DNA of 64,000 bases from assembly GCA_963829355.1 (NCBI GenBank), contig CAWHHZ010000015.1, positions 13,687 to 77,686 of the forward strand, in the 5' to 3' direction. The notes under the pieces are model-generated. The model saw nothing but the letters and a program-made list of their open reading frames with translations. It had not been told where the DNA came from and did no database searches. Made by a program: the position numbers and the translations under genes. How positions within the stretch are numbered: position 1 is the first letter of the stretch; the number at the start of each line of letters is the position of its first letter. Origin of the DNA: CAWHHZ01 sp963829355 (GTDB lineage Bacteria > Acidobacteriota > Thermoanaerobaculia > Gp7-AA8 > JAHWKK01). Of this stretch, positions 53,520-63,109 are shown piece after piece.

Positions 53520-54986
53520 TCAGCGCTGTGATTCGATCTGGTGCTTCAGGTCGAGCGCGGCGGTGTGGTACAGCGTGCCTGGACGGGTGGTGGAAAGGAT
53601 TCGTTCGATCAACTCCAGTGCCTCGCTCACCTTCTGATCGTTGGCGAGCCTGATCGCTTCCTCATACAGTTCCGGAGCTTTTCTCGCCGCGACGATATGA
53701 CCGGTAGCAGCAACGACCTTCTCGAGTCGCTCACGCTCCTCGGGGGTCTTCGCCTCCTCCAACTCCCGTAGCGTTTTCTCCCGGAGCTTCCGCATATCCG
53801 TTTCAACCTCCTCGGGTGAAACAACTCTCGAGGTCGTCGTGACGACCATCCGGCCGCTGGTCACGCCCGTTCGCGCTCCAGGCCCAGCCCTGCGCTGGTC
53901 GGGATCGATCTCACGAGCAGTCTCCCACGACCGGATCGCCGCATCACGGGCCCCCCGCTGCATTTCGAGATCTCCGAGTGCGGCGTGCGCCAGCGCGTTC
54001 CGCCCATCGAGTCGGATCGCTTCGCGGAGAAACGGTTCGGCATGTCTGGCACCGTCGCGGCCTGTATCGAGCAGCAGCGTGCCGAGCTCGGACAGGAGTT
54101 CGCTCAGTGAGACGTCCCGAGTGGCGGTGTCAGTACGTTGCTCTTCCGGGCGCACCCTCGACGAAAGGTGCTTCATTGTCGGAGCATTGATGTAGCGGTG
54201 GATCTCCTTCTCCATCTGATCCGTGCTCATGCCGAACGCCTCGGAAAATGCGGTGACGGAGGACTCGCCGCTCGTCAGCAGGTCGAGATAGACCCCCAGC
54301 CGGTCTCGTGTGGCCTCGTTGCCGATCAGCAGGTAGTGCACCATCGCCCATGACTGAGCGTAGACCACCTTTGTGCGCGGCCCGCCCCGGTACTCTTCCG
54401 CGGATCCCGTCATCTCGAGTATGGCATCCATCGGGATGAGAGTGGTCCTGCGAAGAACTTGAATCGCATCTCGATCGGGTACACCGAATGTCACGCGCTC
54501 CCCTCTCGCTTCGAAGGTGCCGAACAGCTCCGCGAGACCTTCGTTCAGCCAGAGCGGCGCCTCCGGAAACGTGTTCCGAACGAACTGATGAGTGAGCTCG
54601 TGGAGAAGCAGCGGCTCCATGTCGTGATGGGTCGTGTCGAGAAGGATGTAATCGGATTGAGCGCGACTGAGGAACACGCCCGTCTTGTCGGTGCCCGGGC
54701 CCATCACCAGATCCCGATAAGGTCGGAATTCGGCCGGTCTCCGGAACGCAACCACGAGGGTGGGATGATCAGAGTGCGTCTCGAGCAGCGTCGCCTGATC
54801 GACGGCTTCAGTGAGATTCTGGATGGCCTCGGCCATCTTCAGCGCGCGCCGCCTCCCGGCGTCGGTGAGAATCTCGGCGTTGCCCGCAGAAACACGAATC
54901 CATCCGGAGGCGTCCTCCGGCATCGTCTGGCCCGGCGATGCGCCTGCCAGAAGGGCCATGCCCAGCGCTATGACGACATGTCTCAT
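53520..54986 (-). CDS. Secreted DUF1570-like zinc metalloprotease with TPRs
   Basis: A 488-residue exported protein (signal IALGMALLAGASPGQ). The peptidase_MA-like core has HELTH (His129, Glu130, His133) and the downstream LWLNEGLAELFG glutamate, together a gluzincin zinc site. The C-terminal half has TPR-like helices (AIRLDGRNALAHAALGDLEM) and a Glu/Arg-rich coiled stretch. Its last 35 residues recur as a fragment at 51505-51612. Substrate unknown. Confidence 0.87.
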   Translation of the reverse strand: MRHVVIALGMALLAGASPGQTMPEDASGWIRVSAGNAEILTDAGRRRALKMAEAIQNLTEAVDQATLLETHSDHPTLVVAFRRPAEFRPYRDLVMGPGTDKTGVFLSRAQSDYILLDTTHHDMEPLLLHELTHQFVRNTFPEAPLWLNEGLAELFGTFEARGERVTFGVPDRDAIQVLRRTTLIPMDAILEMTGSAEEYRGGPRTKVVYAQSWAMVHYLLIGNEATRDRLGVYLDLLTSGESSVTAFSEAFGMSTDQMEKEIHRYINAPTMKHLSSRVRPEEQRTDTATRDVSLSELLSELGTLLLDTGRDGARHAEPFLREAIRLDGRNALAHAALGDLEMQRGARDAAIRSWETAREIDPDQRRAGPGARTGVTSGRMVVTTTSRVVSPEEVETDMRKLREKTLRELEEAKTPEERERLEKVVAATGHIVAARKAPELYEEAIRLANDQKVSEALELIERILSTTRPGTLYHTAALDLKHQIESQR

Positions 54987-55088
54987 TCAGCAACCAGAAC
55001 TCCCACGATCCGATGATCTCTTCCGATTTTATCGACTGGAAACGGAAAAGGAAATCGCTTCACGCTCCTGGACTTTCCCGTGGGCAAG

Positions 55089-55202
55089 TGGGGCCACGTC
55101 TTTGCTTCTCGGTGGAATCCACGAGGGGTAGATTCTTCACCAGAATTGCTGGCTAAATTCTACGAGCGGTAGATACCAGCGAAAAACGAAGACGTGACCC
55201 CG
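55089..55202. repeat. REP/MITE-like inverted repeat, family 2, copy 2
   Basis: Left arm GTGGGGCCACGTCTTTGCTTC and right arm AACGAAGACGTGACCCCG (quoted in part) pair with few mismatches around a 70-base centre that contains a smaller palindromic stretch. The right arm supplies the GTG start of the next small ORF. Related to 48682-48756. Confidence 0.6.
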
Positions 55203-55463
55203 AAGATCCGAAGATCCTGGGCGCAGCTCGAGTCCGTCTCGTCGCGCCACGTACCGCTGAGCCACACGAACGAGGACGCGACCGAGGAGGAGCGGTGCCG
55301 CGCGGCATTCACCGCACTCGAGTCCGCCCGCACCCTCTTCGGCCGCGACCACTTCGACCGCTTCCTGTACGAAGCCGTCGCCCCGGGAATGTCCTTCTCC
55401 ATCGCAACGAACGCACCCGACCCGTCACAACGACTGCGCTGGATCGCAGATGGATGCCAGTGA
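55194..55463 (+). CDS. Small hypothetical protein starting in a repeat arm
   Basis: An 89-residue ORF. Its second half (FGRDHFDRFLYEAVAPGMSF) has protein-like composition, while the first ten codons come from the repeat arm. An ATG-less start (GTG at 55194) without Shine-Dalgarno leaves the real start open. Family unknown; perhaps a gene fused to or truncated by the repeat. Confidence 0.45.
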   Translation: MTPKIRRSWAQLESVSSRHVPLSHTNEDATEEERCRAAFTALESARTLFGRDHFDRFLYEAVAPGMSFSIATNAPDPSQRLRWIADGCQ

Positions 55464-55609
55464 GCAGATGGGTTGAACGGCTCGAAAACTTATATTTTGA
55501 GCTTTGAGGTTAAGTTCTTCCCGAAATCGACTGCATCGCCGCCGCCGAATGAAAAAACTTTTCCGCATGATGATAAGGAAATCTCTTCCCGCGCAACTCT
55601 TAATACGAG

Positions 55610-55957
55610 ATGTGTGACGAGCGAACGGTGCGAAGGTATCTGATCCATTGTCTGGCGGTAAGGGAGAGGCCAACGGCAGACGAGCTTGCGGACCGGCTGG
55701 GTTGTAGCCCGGCCACGCTGCACCGTCATTTTGTGAGGAGGTTCGGCATGTCCCCTGGTCAGTACTTGAGGAAGCTTTGGCTATCGATGGCGAGGATCTT
55801 CCTGACTGCAGAACCGCCTTCGTCTGTGAGCGTACGATTCGGTTACTCCGACATCAGAAACTTCCATCGTGCCTTCAAATCGGAGTTCGAAACGACCCCC
55901 TCGAAGTTCAGATCGAGTCGTCGTTTAGCCCCTGAGGACTTTGATAGAAAATTATAG
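55610..55957 (+). CDS. AraC-type HTH protein, DNA-binding domain only
   Basis: A 115-residue protein that is almost only an AraC/XylS HTH domain: TADELADRLGCSPATLHRHF, SPGQYLRKLWLSMARIFLTA and the second HTH with FGYSDIRNFHRAFKSEFETT. No sensory N-terminal domain is present, unlike typical 280-residue members. It lies 80 bases before the small-peptide operon on the same strand and may control it. The preceding 55464-55609 is A/T-richer than average. Confidence 0.85.
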   Translation: MCDERTVRRYLIHCLAVRERPTADELADRLGCSPATLHRHFVRRFGMSPGQYLRKLWLSMARIFLTAEPPSSVSVRFGYSDIRNFHRAFKSEFETTPSKFRSSRRLAPEDFDRKL

Positions 55958-56037
55958 AAAATGATGAATGAGGTGGAACGCTTTCACTGTCAGAATGCTG
56001 AGACTATTCCGACACAACGAGCAGAAAGGGGAGAAAC

Positions 56038-56247
56038 ATGAAGAAGAAGTTAGGCTCCGGTTTAGTTTTGGCAATACTGACTTTCGTCGTTCTCGTCGGC
56101 GTACCGCCGGCGGAGGCCGACATCATCTGTGAGTCCGGCCTTGGGTTTCGCGGGAACGATGGGGAAATTTTGGATTGCCTGGAGGGAGGGGGCGAGGATT
56201 GCATGAGGTGCTGGGAAACGATCAAGGTCCCCCTTCATCAGAAATGA
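56038..56247 (+). CDS. Small secreted four-cysteine peptide
   Basis: A 69-residue precursor: signal peptide (GLVLAILTFVVLVGVPPAEA) and a mature part of about 40 residues with four Cys (IICES, LDCLEG, EDCMRCW), the last two as CxxC. GAAAGGGGAGAAAC precedes the ATG. Its TGA overlaps the ATG of the propeller-like gene (ATGA), so it is the coupled first gene of a three-gene secreted operon. No family recognised; disulfide-bonded or metal-binding peptide likely. Confidence 0.75.
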   Translation: MKKKLGSGLVLAILTFVVLVGVPPAEADIICESGLGFRGNDGEILDCLEGGGEDCMRCWETIKVPLHQK

Positions 56248-57311
56248 CAGCTATGCGTACAGCAGCACTATTGACTCTTGCTCTCCTGAGCGGGATCTTC
56301 AGCGGAGGCAGCCTGGCTGCCTCCGCTCCTCCTGAATTTCTCGAGCCCGTTGGCGAGTTCGGGTTTCCGGCCGATGTGATCAGACCGCGGGACGTCACGT
56401 GGTCCGGCGACCAGATCCTTGCCGTCACTCTCTCTGGTGTTCACCGCTTCAGCAATGAGGGGGAACATCTGGGCGTATTCGTTCCGGAGGGTGCGTTGCC
56501 GGATGGGTCTCCATATCCCGAGCTGATCGATGCCGATGACAACTCGGTAGTCATCATCGGCGGCGGCCGTCGGAACTATCTCACCACTGACCTGACGGGC
56601 GAGGCGACCTCCGCCACCGCTGGAGGACCCTTGTACCCGAGGGGGCTCGCTGTTACGGAGGGCGTCGCCTACTATCTCGGATGGATGGGAGGACGGCCTG
56701 CCGGAGATCAGGTTTCGGGTGCATTGTGGCGGCTTCCCGTTGGTGAGCCTCTGGAGGCGATGACTCCTCTGCATCACATCGACGGCGAGAAGGCGCTCGC
56801 ACAATGGCGCATCAATGGGTTTCCCTACGCGGGATCGGTTGTGGCAGAGCCAGGCGGCACCATCGCATTGATGACGACCGTCGAACCGGCGCTGTATCGA
56901 TTCTCGAAAGAAGGTGAATTACTCGAAACCCTCCCACAGGATTCCGACCTTCTGATCGATCACCGGGGGTTGGCGAAGAACTACGCTCAGGACGTCACTG
57001 GACGGTATACGCAGTTCTTCGCGTCACAGCCACTGCTGGATGATCTGGTCGTGACGCCCTGGGGCACAGCCGCCCTCGTGCGGCAGATGAAGAAGGATCG
57101 CACGCGATGGACTCTTCGGCTGCTGGAAGGATCGGCCGCTGGCAAGGAGATCGAACTCGCCATCGAAGCCCGGGGGCCGTTCCCTCACATGCGTTGCGAA
57201 TCCAGAGATAAACGACTCGCCTGCCTCACCAGCCTTCCCGGCGAAGAGGAGGCCCTTGTTCTGTCCGAGTGGGGGAATGCACCCACGCTGATACTCTTCG
57301 AGTTCCCATGA
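56244..57311 (+). CDS. Secreted beta-propeller-like protein
   Basis: A 355-residue exported protein (signal ALLTLALLSGIFSGGSLA). The body resembles NHL/6-bladed propeller sequence (FGFPADVIRPRDVTWSGDQI, SGVHRFSNEGEHLGVF, ALYRFSKEGELLETLPQ). No catalytic motif. It overlaps both neighbours by ATGA, so its product should be made in step with the Cys peptide and the large regulatory-domain protein; they may form one extracellular assembly. Confidence 0.78.
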   Translation: MTAMRTAALLTLALLSGIFSGGSLAASAPPEFLEPVGEFGFPADVIRPRDVTWSGDQILAVTLSGVHRFSNEGEHLGVFVPEGALPDGSPYPELIDADDNSVVIIGGGRRNYLTTDLTGEATSATAGGPLYPRGLAVTEGVAYYLGWMGGRPAGDQVSGALWRLPVGEPLEAMTPLHHIDGEKALAQWRINGFPYAGSVVAEPGGTIALMTTVEPALYRFSKEGELLETLPQDSDLLIDHRGLAKNYAQDVTGRYTQFFASQPLLDDLVVTPWGTAALVRQMKKDRTRWTLRLLEGSAAGKEIELAIEARGPFPHMRCESRDKRLACLTSLPGEEEALVLSEWGNAPTLILFEFP

Positions 57312-60300
57312 AGAATTCTTTCCGCACGCTGCTTCTGCTGAGTGTACTGCTAGCCTCTTCTGTCTCCGCCTCCCTGCATGAAGACGCATCGGTCGTGATG
57401 GTCCATGGTGACGCAACCGTACTGCCGGTTGCGGTCGGAGATGGAGCGTTCGAGCCCCCATTCTGGTGGTGGTCAGAGGAATGCGCGCCGCAACGAGTGT
57501 CGGCGATCGAAGAGATCGCCTGCAGTGGCAGAGAAGTTCAGATCGCAGTGCATGACCGAAGAGGAGAGCCGGTCGAGGGCGCGGAGGTCGTGTGGGGGAG
57601 CGAGAAGATGGTAGCCGAGCTTCAGGACGACCTGCTTCCATTCACGCACACCGATGAGCATGGACTCGCACACATCATTGCACCAGAAGGAAGCTCGTCT
57701 CTGGTTCGAGCTCGCGCCGAGAGTCAGGGCTCGCTCTGGCGTGAGATCGCGTCCGGCGAGACTCGAATGCTCATCACCACCGAGCTCGCGCGGGACCTCC
57801 GGATCGAGATCTCCGGAGAAGACGGTCACGCACCGTCAAATGCATGGGTGAAGGTTTCCTCCGACGAACGGACCGCTGCTCTTCGCGCCGCTTCGGCTGA
57901 TGGAAAGATTATCGTCCGGGGAGTCCCCGCGCTCTCCCGCCTCGAGCTTGTCACATGGAGCGACAGTCATCCTCCCGCGGCGTCCACCCTCGGTCCGACG
58001 GCCGAAAACCTCCATCTGGTGATGCCGCCAGCGGGCCAGCTGTCCGGATCCGTCATCGACTCCGACGGGGAACCGCTGGAGGGCGTCAGCGTGGAGGTGC
58101 ATCACGTCCTGCCTGCAGGCACCGGGATGGTGGCTCGTCGAGCAGAGAGCGACGCAAGCGGACGGATTCATGTTTCCGGATTGCCGCGCGACAAGGTGGA
58201 ATGGGTCGTGTCGAGCGAGGGACGTGTGACGCGTGTCGGTGCCGCTGATCTTTCCAGCGGAATCGCGGACATTGGACGTCTAACCCTCGAACGTGCTCGG
58301 AACCTGGAGGTGCTCGTTCAGTCGGCAGGCCGGCCTGTGCCTGGGGCGACGATTGTTCTCGAATCGGGTTTGCCCGGACTGACGGGCGAGGACGGCAGAG
58401 TCACTTTGCCCGGCGTGCCGGCGAAACCGTTGTTCCTCGAGGCCAGCGCACCTCAGCTTCTTCCGAGCTCTGTCGAAGTGGGATCGGACGCTGACGAGGT
58501 TCTGGTATCGCTCTCCGCGGGCGCCGTGATCCGGGCGAGACTCATGAGCTCGAGCGGCGCGGAGCTCGGTCCGGAGATCGATGTACAGGTGGACAACATC
58601 GGACGAAAGAGCAACCGTAGCCTACCACTTCAAAAGGAGCAGATGCTCGAGCTCGGCGGGCTGTCGACCGGATCTCTGATCGTGACGATCGCGGCGCCCG
58701 ATCATCTTCCTTACCGCTCACCAACCCTTGAGGTGACCGAGGGGGAGATCCACGACCTCGGACTTCTCGTGCTGGAGAGCGGGTATGAAATTGCCGGCAG
58801 AGTCGTCGACGAGTACGACCAGCCGATGGTCGGAGTGACAGTCAAGTCACTTGATGCACTCGATCAGGGACCGATGCTCGCGTGGGTCATGCGCGCATGG
58901 AAAGAAACCCGGACTGACGATGGAGGATCGTTTCACATCAAAGGTCTCGAACCAGGTCCTCAGTTTCTGGTGTTCGAGCCGGAGGGACGCATCCCCGCGG
59001 CGAAGCCGGGCATCTGGATCGATCCTGAGCTCGGGCCACGTCACGATGTGGGCGCCCTTCGTTTCCCGCGAGAGGTGAACGTTGAGGTTCATTGCACGCC
59101 GGTCGAGCAGTGCGGATCAACCGCCCAGTTCCTCCTTGCCGGTCCGGCCTTCCCATTCCTTTCGCTGGCCCGGCCGCTGGAGAACGGAACAGCCCGATTC
59201 GAAGCGGTACCGCCGGGAAGCTGGACGGTACGCGTCTCCGAGGGGATGCAACTGATTCACGACGAGCGGGTGGTGGTGAGGGCGGGGGAGGCAGAGCAGT
59301 CTCTCGAGGTGGAACTACCCGTGACGTCGCTCGAGGGCCGTGTCCTGCTCGGCAGCGATCCACCGAAAGCTGGTCACGTTCGACTGAGGCGAGACCCGGG
59401 TTTCTCGCTCGTGCCGATCCAGGTGCAGCGCAAGTCCGCCTCCGGCAGTGTCCTCTCTTCGAGTCTTCATGGGACGACCGGTCGCACAGTCTCGGCCCCC
59501 GTCAGTCCCGACGGCACATTTCACCTCTCTCTGCAGCCGGGCACGTACGAGGTCTCCTACACGGAAGGATCTGCCAGTTCGGCAGCGGTCACCATCACGG
59601 TACCTGAAGCCGAGACGCACGCTCTTCCGCTGAGCTTCGGCGCCGGGCGTGTCAGCGGGTCGATTGTCGATCCGTCTGGAGAACCCGCTCCCGCAGCCGT
59701 CACTGCGATCGACGCCGCAGGGCAGTCATGGCAGATCGGGACAGGGAGCGACGGGAGATTCCAGTTGCTCGGTCTCGCTACTGGAGCCGTACGTCTGACG
59801 GCGCTGGCGCGTGACCGGAGCGCGACTGCGACTGTCGAGACCAGTCCCGATCGTACGACCGAGATCGCTCTGACCCTCGAGGATTCGGATCATTCGCTCA
59901 CCGCACGAATTCGAACGAGCACCGGCGATCCGGCACCCGGAGTCACCGCGTACGCCTTCGATGGAAAGCAGATCCTCAGCCGGGTGTCGGATGCGGACGG
60001 ACTGGTCACGTGGCCTCAGGGGACCGCAGCCGTTGCCCTCGCAGCCTACTCGAGGACCGCGGGATGGGCGTTCACCAAAGTGAATGAGCTGAACGATCAG
60101 CTTCGATTCCACGAAGACCCCGCGCTCGCGTCAGTGGAGGTTGAGGAACCGTGCACTGCCCGGATCATGCACGAGACCGGCTTCCCACTCCACCGCGTCC
60201 TCCCCCGCCTCGGCTTCGCCCCGGGTGCAACTCCCGAAGCTCCCATGATCCTCCACGGCCTCCCGCCCGGCAGTTACACGATCGAGTGCGGTACCGCCAC

Positions 60301-60355
60301 GGAGAATGTGAAGCTCAGCCCCGGAGAGCTCGCCCGCATAACCGCCGCCGAGTAA
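57308..60355 (+). CDS. Large secreted protein with multiple carboxypeptidase-regulatory-like (Ig-fold) repeats
   Basis: A 1015-residue exported protein (signal TLLLLSVLLASSVSA). A short Trp-rich N-terminal segment (PPFWWWSEEC) precedes about eight to nine beta-sandwich repeats of the CarboxypepD_reg/SpaA type, each with a 'G.V.D..G.P..gv.V' opening (ISGRVVDEYDQPMVGVTVKS-like; GSVIDSDGEPLEGVSVEV). No protease or adhesin domain is visible. It is the last gene of the coupled operon. An 11-bp inverted repeat lies about 100 bases downstream. Confidence 0.82.
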   Translation: MKNSFRTLLLLSVLLASSVSASLHEDASVVMVHGDATVLPVAVGDGAFEPPFWWWSEECAPQRVSAIEEIACSGREVQIAVHDRRGEPVEGAEVVWGSEKMVAELQDDLLPFTHTDEHGLAHIIAPEGSSSLVRARAESQGSLWREIASGETRMLITTELARDLRIEISGEDGHAPSNAWVKVSSDERTAALRAASADGKIIVRGVPALSRLELVTWSDSHPPAASTLGPTAENLHLVMPPAGQLSGSVIDSDGEPLEGVSVEVHHVLPAGTGMVARRAESDASGRIHVSGLPRDKVEWVVSSEGRVTRVGAADLSSGIADIGRLTLERARNLEVLVQSAGRPVPGATIVLESGLPGLTGEDGRVTLPGVPAKPLFLEASAPQLLPSSVEVGSDADEVLVSLSAGAVIRARLMSSSGAELGPEIDVQVDNIGRKSNRSLPLQKEQMLELGGLSTGSLIVTIAAPDHLPYRSPTLEVTEGEIHDLGLLVLESGYEIAGRVVDEYDQPMVGVTVKSLDALDQGPMLAWVMRAWKETRTDDGGSFHIKGLEPGPQFLVFEPEGRIPAAKPGIWIDPELGPRHDVGALRFPREVNVEVHCTPVEQCGSTAQFLLAGPAFPFLSLARPLENGTARFEAVPPGSWTVRVSEGMQLIHDERVVVRAGEAEQSLEVELPVTSLEGRVLLGSDPPKAGHVRLRRDPGFSLVPIQVQRKSASGSVLSSSLHGTTGRTVSAPVSPDGTFHLSLQPGTYEVSYTEGSASSAAVTITVPEAETHALPLSFGAGRVSGSIVDPSGEPAPAAVTAIDAAGQSWQIGTGSDGRFQLLGLATGAVRLTALARDRSATATVETSPDRTTEIALTLEDSDHSLTARIRTSTGDPAPGVTAYAFDGKQILSRVSDADGLVTWPQGTAAVALAAYSRTAGWAFTKVNELNDQLRFHEDPALASVEVEEPCTARIMHETGFPLHRVLPRLGFAPGATPEAPMILHGLPPGSYTIECGTATENVKLSPGELARITAAE

Positions 60356-60672
60356 GCCTCGTGAGGTTCGGATGAACTACGATCTCCCGACCGCTTCACG
60401 ATGTGCAATCTGAACCGGACCGGCGCCTTTTGTGACGGGAACGGCGCACGAACGACCGGAGCCGGAACCGCATAGAGTTAATTTTCCGGCTCCGACTTCA
60501 ACTTGCTCTGGAACCGCTTGTCCTTTGGGAGTCTCGGGGGTCAGGTCTGCGGTTGGCGGCAAATCTCGCCCGATCATGCGCTGAGGTTCGACCGCTCACG
60601 ATAGAATCGCAGATGAACGCGGCGCGCCGCACCGATTCGACCCGAAACGGCGCGAGCAGGAGGAGGAGCATC
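60356..60672. other. Intergenic region with an inverted repeat
   Basis: 317 bases without a confident gene. CGGAGCCGGAA (60457-60467) and its exact complement (60484-60494) form an 11-bp hairpin with a 16-base loop; no T-run follows on the plus strand, so it is only a possible terminator of the operon upstream. The ribosome site AGGAGGAG of the S9 peptidase lies at 60658-60669. Confidence 0.55.
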
Positions 60673-63109
60673 ATGTCCCGTCGATTGACCCGAGTGACAT
60701 TCGTAGTGCTCATGGTGGCGAGCTTCGCCATGGCGGAAACCGCCGATAAGACGCCGACCGGCTGGCAGTCGCCACCGGAGGACATTCTCCGGGTGCTCCA
60801 CGCACCGGATCTTCCCTCGGTTTGGACCGCCCCGAGCGGCGCGTACATGTTCCTGGCCGACCCGGTGCTCTATCCCCCACTCTCCGAGCTCGGCGGCCCG
60901 ATGCACAAGCTGGCCGGGACCAGAGTCAATCCGCTGATCAACGGCTTTCACGGCAGGCATGGAGGAACCTCTCCGCGCCTGGTCCGCGTCGAGGATGGGA
61001 CCACGACACCGCTCGACCTGCCCGCCGGCAGCGAAGTCCTCGACGTCGAATGGACCGCGGACGGTAAGCACTTCGCCCTCACCGTCGCTCACGAAGATCA
61101 CATCGGACTCTGGACAGGCTCGGTGAGCGGCAAGGTCTCGAAAGTCGAGGATCTCGCCCTCAACCCGCTCCTCGGAAACCCGGTGAGCTGGCTGCCGGAT
61201 CAGCAGCGATTGCTGGTCAGGCGCGTACCGGATCGCCACTCCCCTCCCGAGCCGCCGGTCATCCCGGCAGGCCCGGGGATCGTCGAGGGAGAGGGAGCCG
61301 CCGCGCGCTCCACGTACGAAGCTCGCAACCTTCTCGAGACCGCTCACGATGAAGCGCTGTTCGATTACTACATGAGCTCGGAGCTCGCGATCGTCGACCC
61401 TGCCGAAGGAAACGTCGAGATCATCAGCGAGCCGGCGCCTTACACCACGGCCGAGTTTTCGCCGGATGGGGACTACCTCCTCGTCGAGCGGCTGGTCGGA
61501 CCCTGGTCCCACGAGGTCGCCTGGTGGCGTTTCGCAAGCGAGGTCGAGATCTGGAACACCGCGGGGGAGACGGTGGCGACGATTGCGTCTCTTCCTCTGG
61601 CGGACGCGGTTCCCGTCCACGGTGTACCCGAGGGACCGCGATCGGTTTCATGGCGCCCCACCGCCCCTCACACGCTCTACTGGGTCGAGGCACTGGACGG
61701 GGGCGACCCTGTCGCGGAGGTTCCTCACCGAGATCGTCTGATGCGCCTGAGCGCGCCATTTGACGGAGATCCGGAAGAAGTCTTCCGGGCCGAGTACCGG
61801 ATCGAGCCCTGGCGGAACGCGTGGAGCGCAGAGGGCGGAACGCTGATGCTCACCCAACGCGAACGGATGCGCCGCTGGCGCTACGTCTGGCTTCTGGATA
61901 TCGACGAAGGTACCGAGCGCCTCTGGTTCGATCTCAATGAGGACGACCGTTATGGCGATCCGGGCTATCCATGCTCCGCCCGTTGCCAAATGGCAAGTGG
62001 GTCATGCACCAGAAGGGGACGCGGTCTATTTCCGCGGGACCGGTGCGACCGAGCAGGGCGACCGGCCCTTCCTCGACCTGCGCCACATGGAGACGGGTGA
62101 GACCGAGCGACTGTTCCGGTCCCGGCCCGACCGATACGAGTACGTCGTCGCGCTCACCGACGACGACCAGTTCGTGTGCGTTCCGAGTCGGCGACCGAGG
62201 TGCCGAACTACTATCTCGCGACTTTGAGCGACGACGTGGAAAATGCCGAGGGCGAGTCGGCCGGGGGGTTGGCGAAACGGCCGATCACGCACTTCGGGGA
62301 TCCGACTCCCGAGCTGCGACAGATCGAAAAGCGGATCGTTCGCTACGAGCGGGAAGACGGCGTGCCGCTCAGTTTCGAGCTCAATCTACCTCCCGGCTAC
62401 GAGAAAGGCACGAGATTGCCCACGGTCGTCTATGCCTATCCGCTGGAGTACTCCAGCGCGGCGACTGCCGGGCAGGTCCGCGGCTCCACGCAGCGCTTCG
62501 ATCGCTTTCGTGGCGCATCGCACCTTTTCTTTCTGCTCCGCGGCTACGCCGTGCTCGACAACACGGCGATGCCGATGATCGGTGATCCCGAGACGACCTA
62601 CGACACATTCGTGCCCCAACTCGTGGCGGACGCGAAGGCGGCGGTCGCCACGGCCGTCGATCTCGGCGTGGCAGATCCGGATCGGATCGGTGTCATCGGC
62701 CACAGTCATGGTGGTCTCATGGTGGCCAATCTTCTGGCCCACACGGACCTGTTCAAGGCCGGAATGCGAGAAGTGGCTCCTATAACAAGACGATGCAGCC
62801 GTTCGGTTTCCAATCGGAGCGACGCTCGCTATTCGAAGCGCGCGACGTCTAATCCAGTTGTCTCCAACGTTCTTCGCCGACCAGATCGACGAGCCGGTGC
62901 TGATCATTCACGGTGCCGACGACTCGAATCCAGGGACGATGACGATTCAGTCCGAGGTCTTGTTCGAGGCAGTGCGCGGATCGGGTGGGACGGCAAGAAT
63001 GGTGCTCCTGCCGTTCGAGGATCACGGTTATCGCGCTCGAGAGAGTATCGAGCACGTGTTGTGGGAGCGACTGCGATGGTTCGACGAGTACGTGAAAGGG
63101 GCAAAGTAG
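60673..63109 (+). pseudogene. Secreted S9-family (prolyl oligopeptidase-like) peptidase, split by frameshifts
   Basis: About 810 codons with a signal peptide (VTFVVLMVASFAMA), an N-terminal propeller, and a C-terminal alpha/beta hydrolase domain. Catalytic Ser in IGHSHGG, Asp in HGADDSN and His in FEDHGY are all present, as is the family segment SGSYNKTMQPFGFQSERR. Indels are inferred near 61975, 62018, 62180, 62765 and 62852; repairing each restores S9 sequence (for example GIARSGSYNK). The ATG at 60673 has AGGAGGAG upstream. Catalytic residues intact plus only small shifts suggest sequencing error or very recent decay. Confidence 0.8.
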
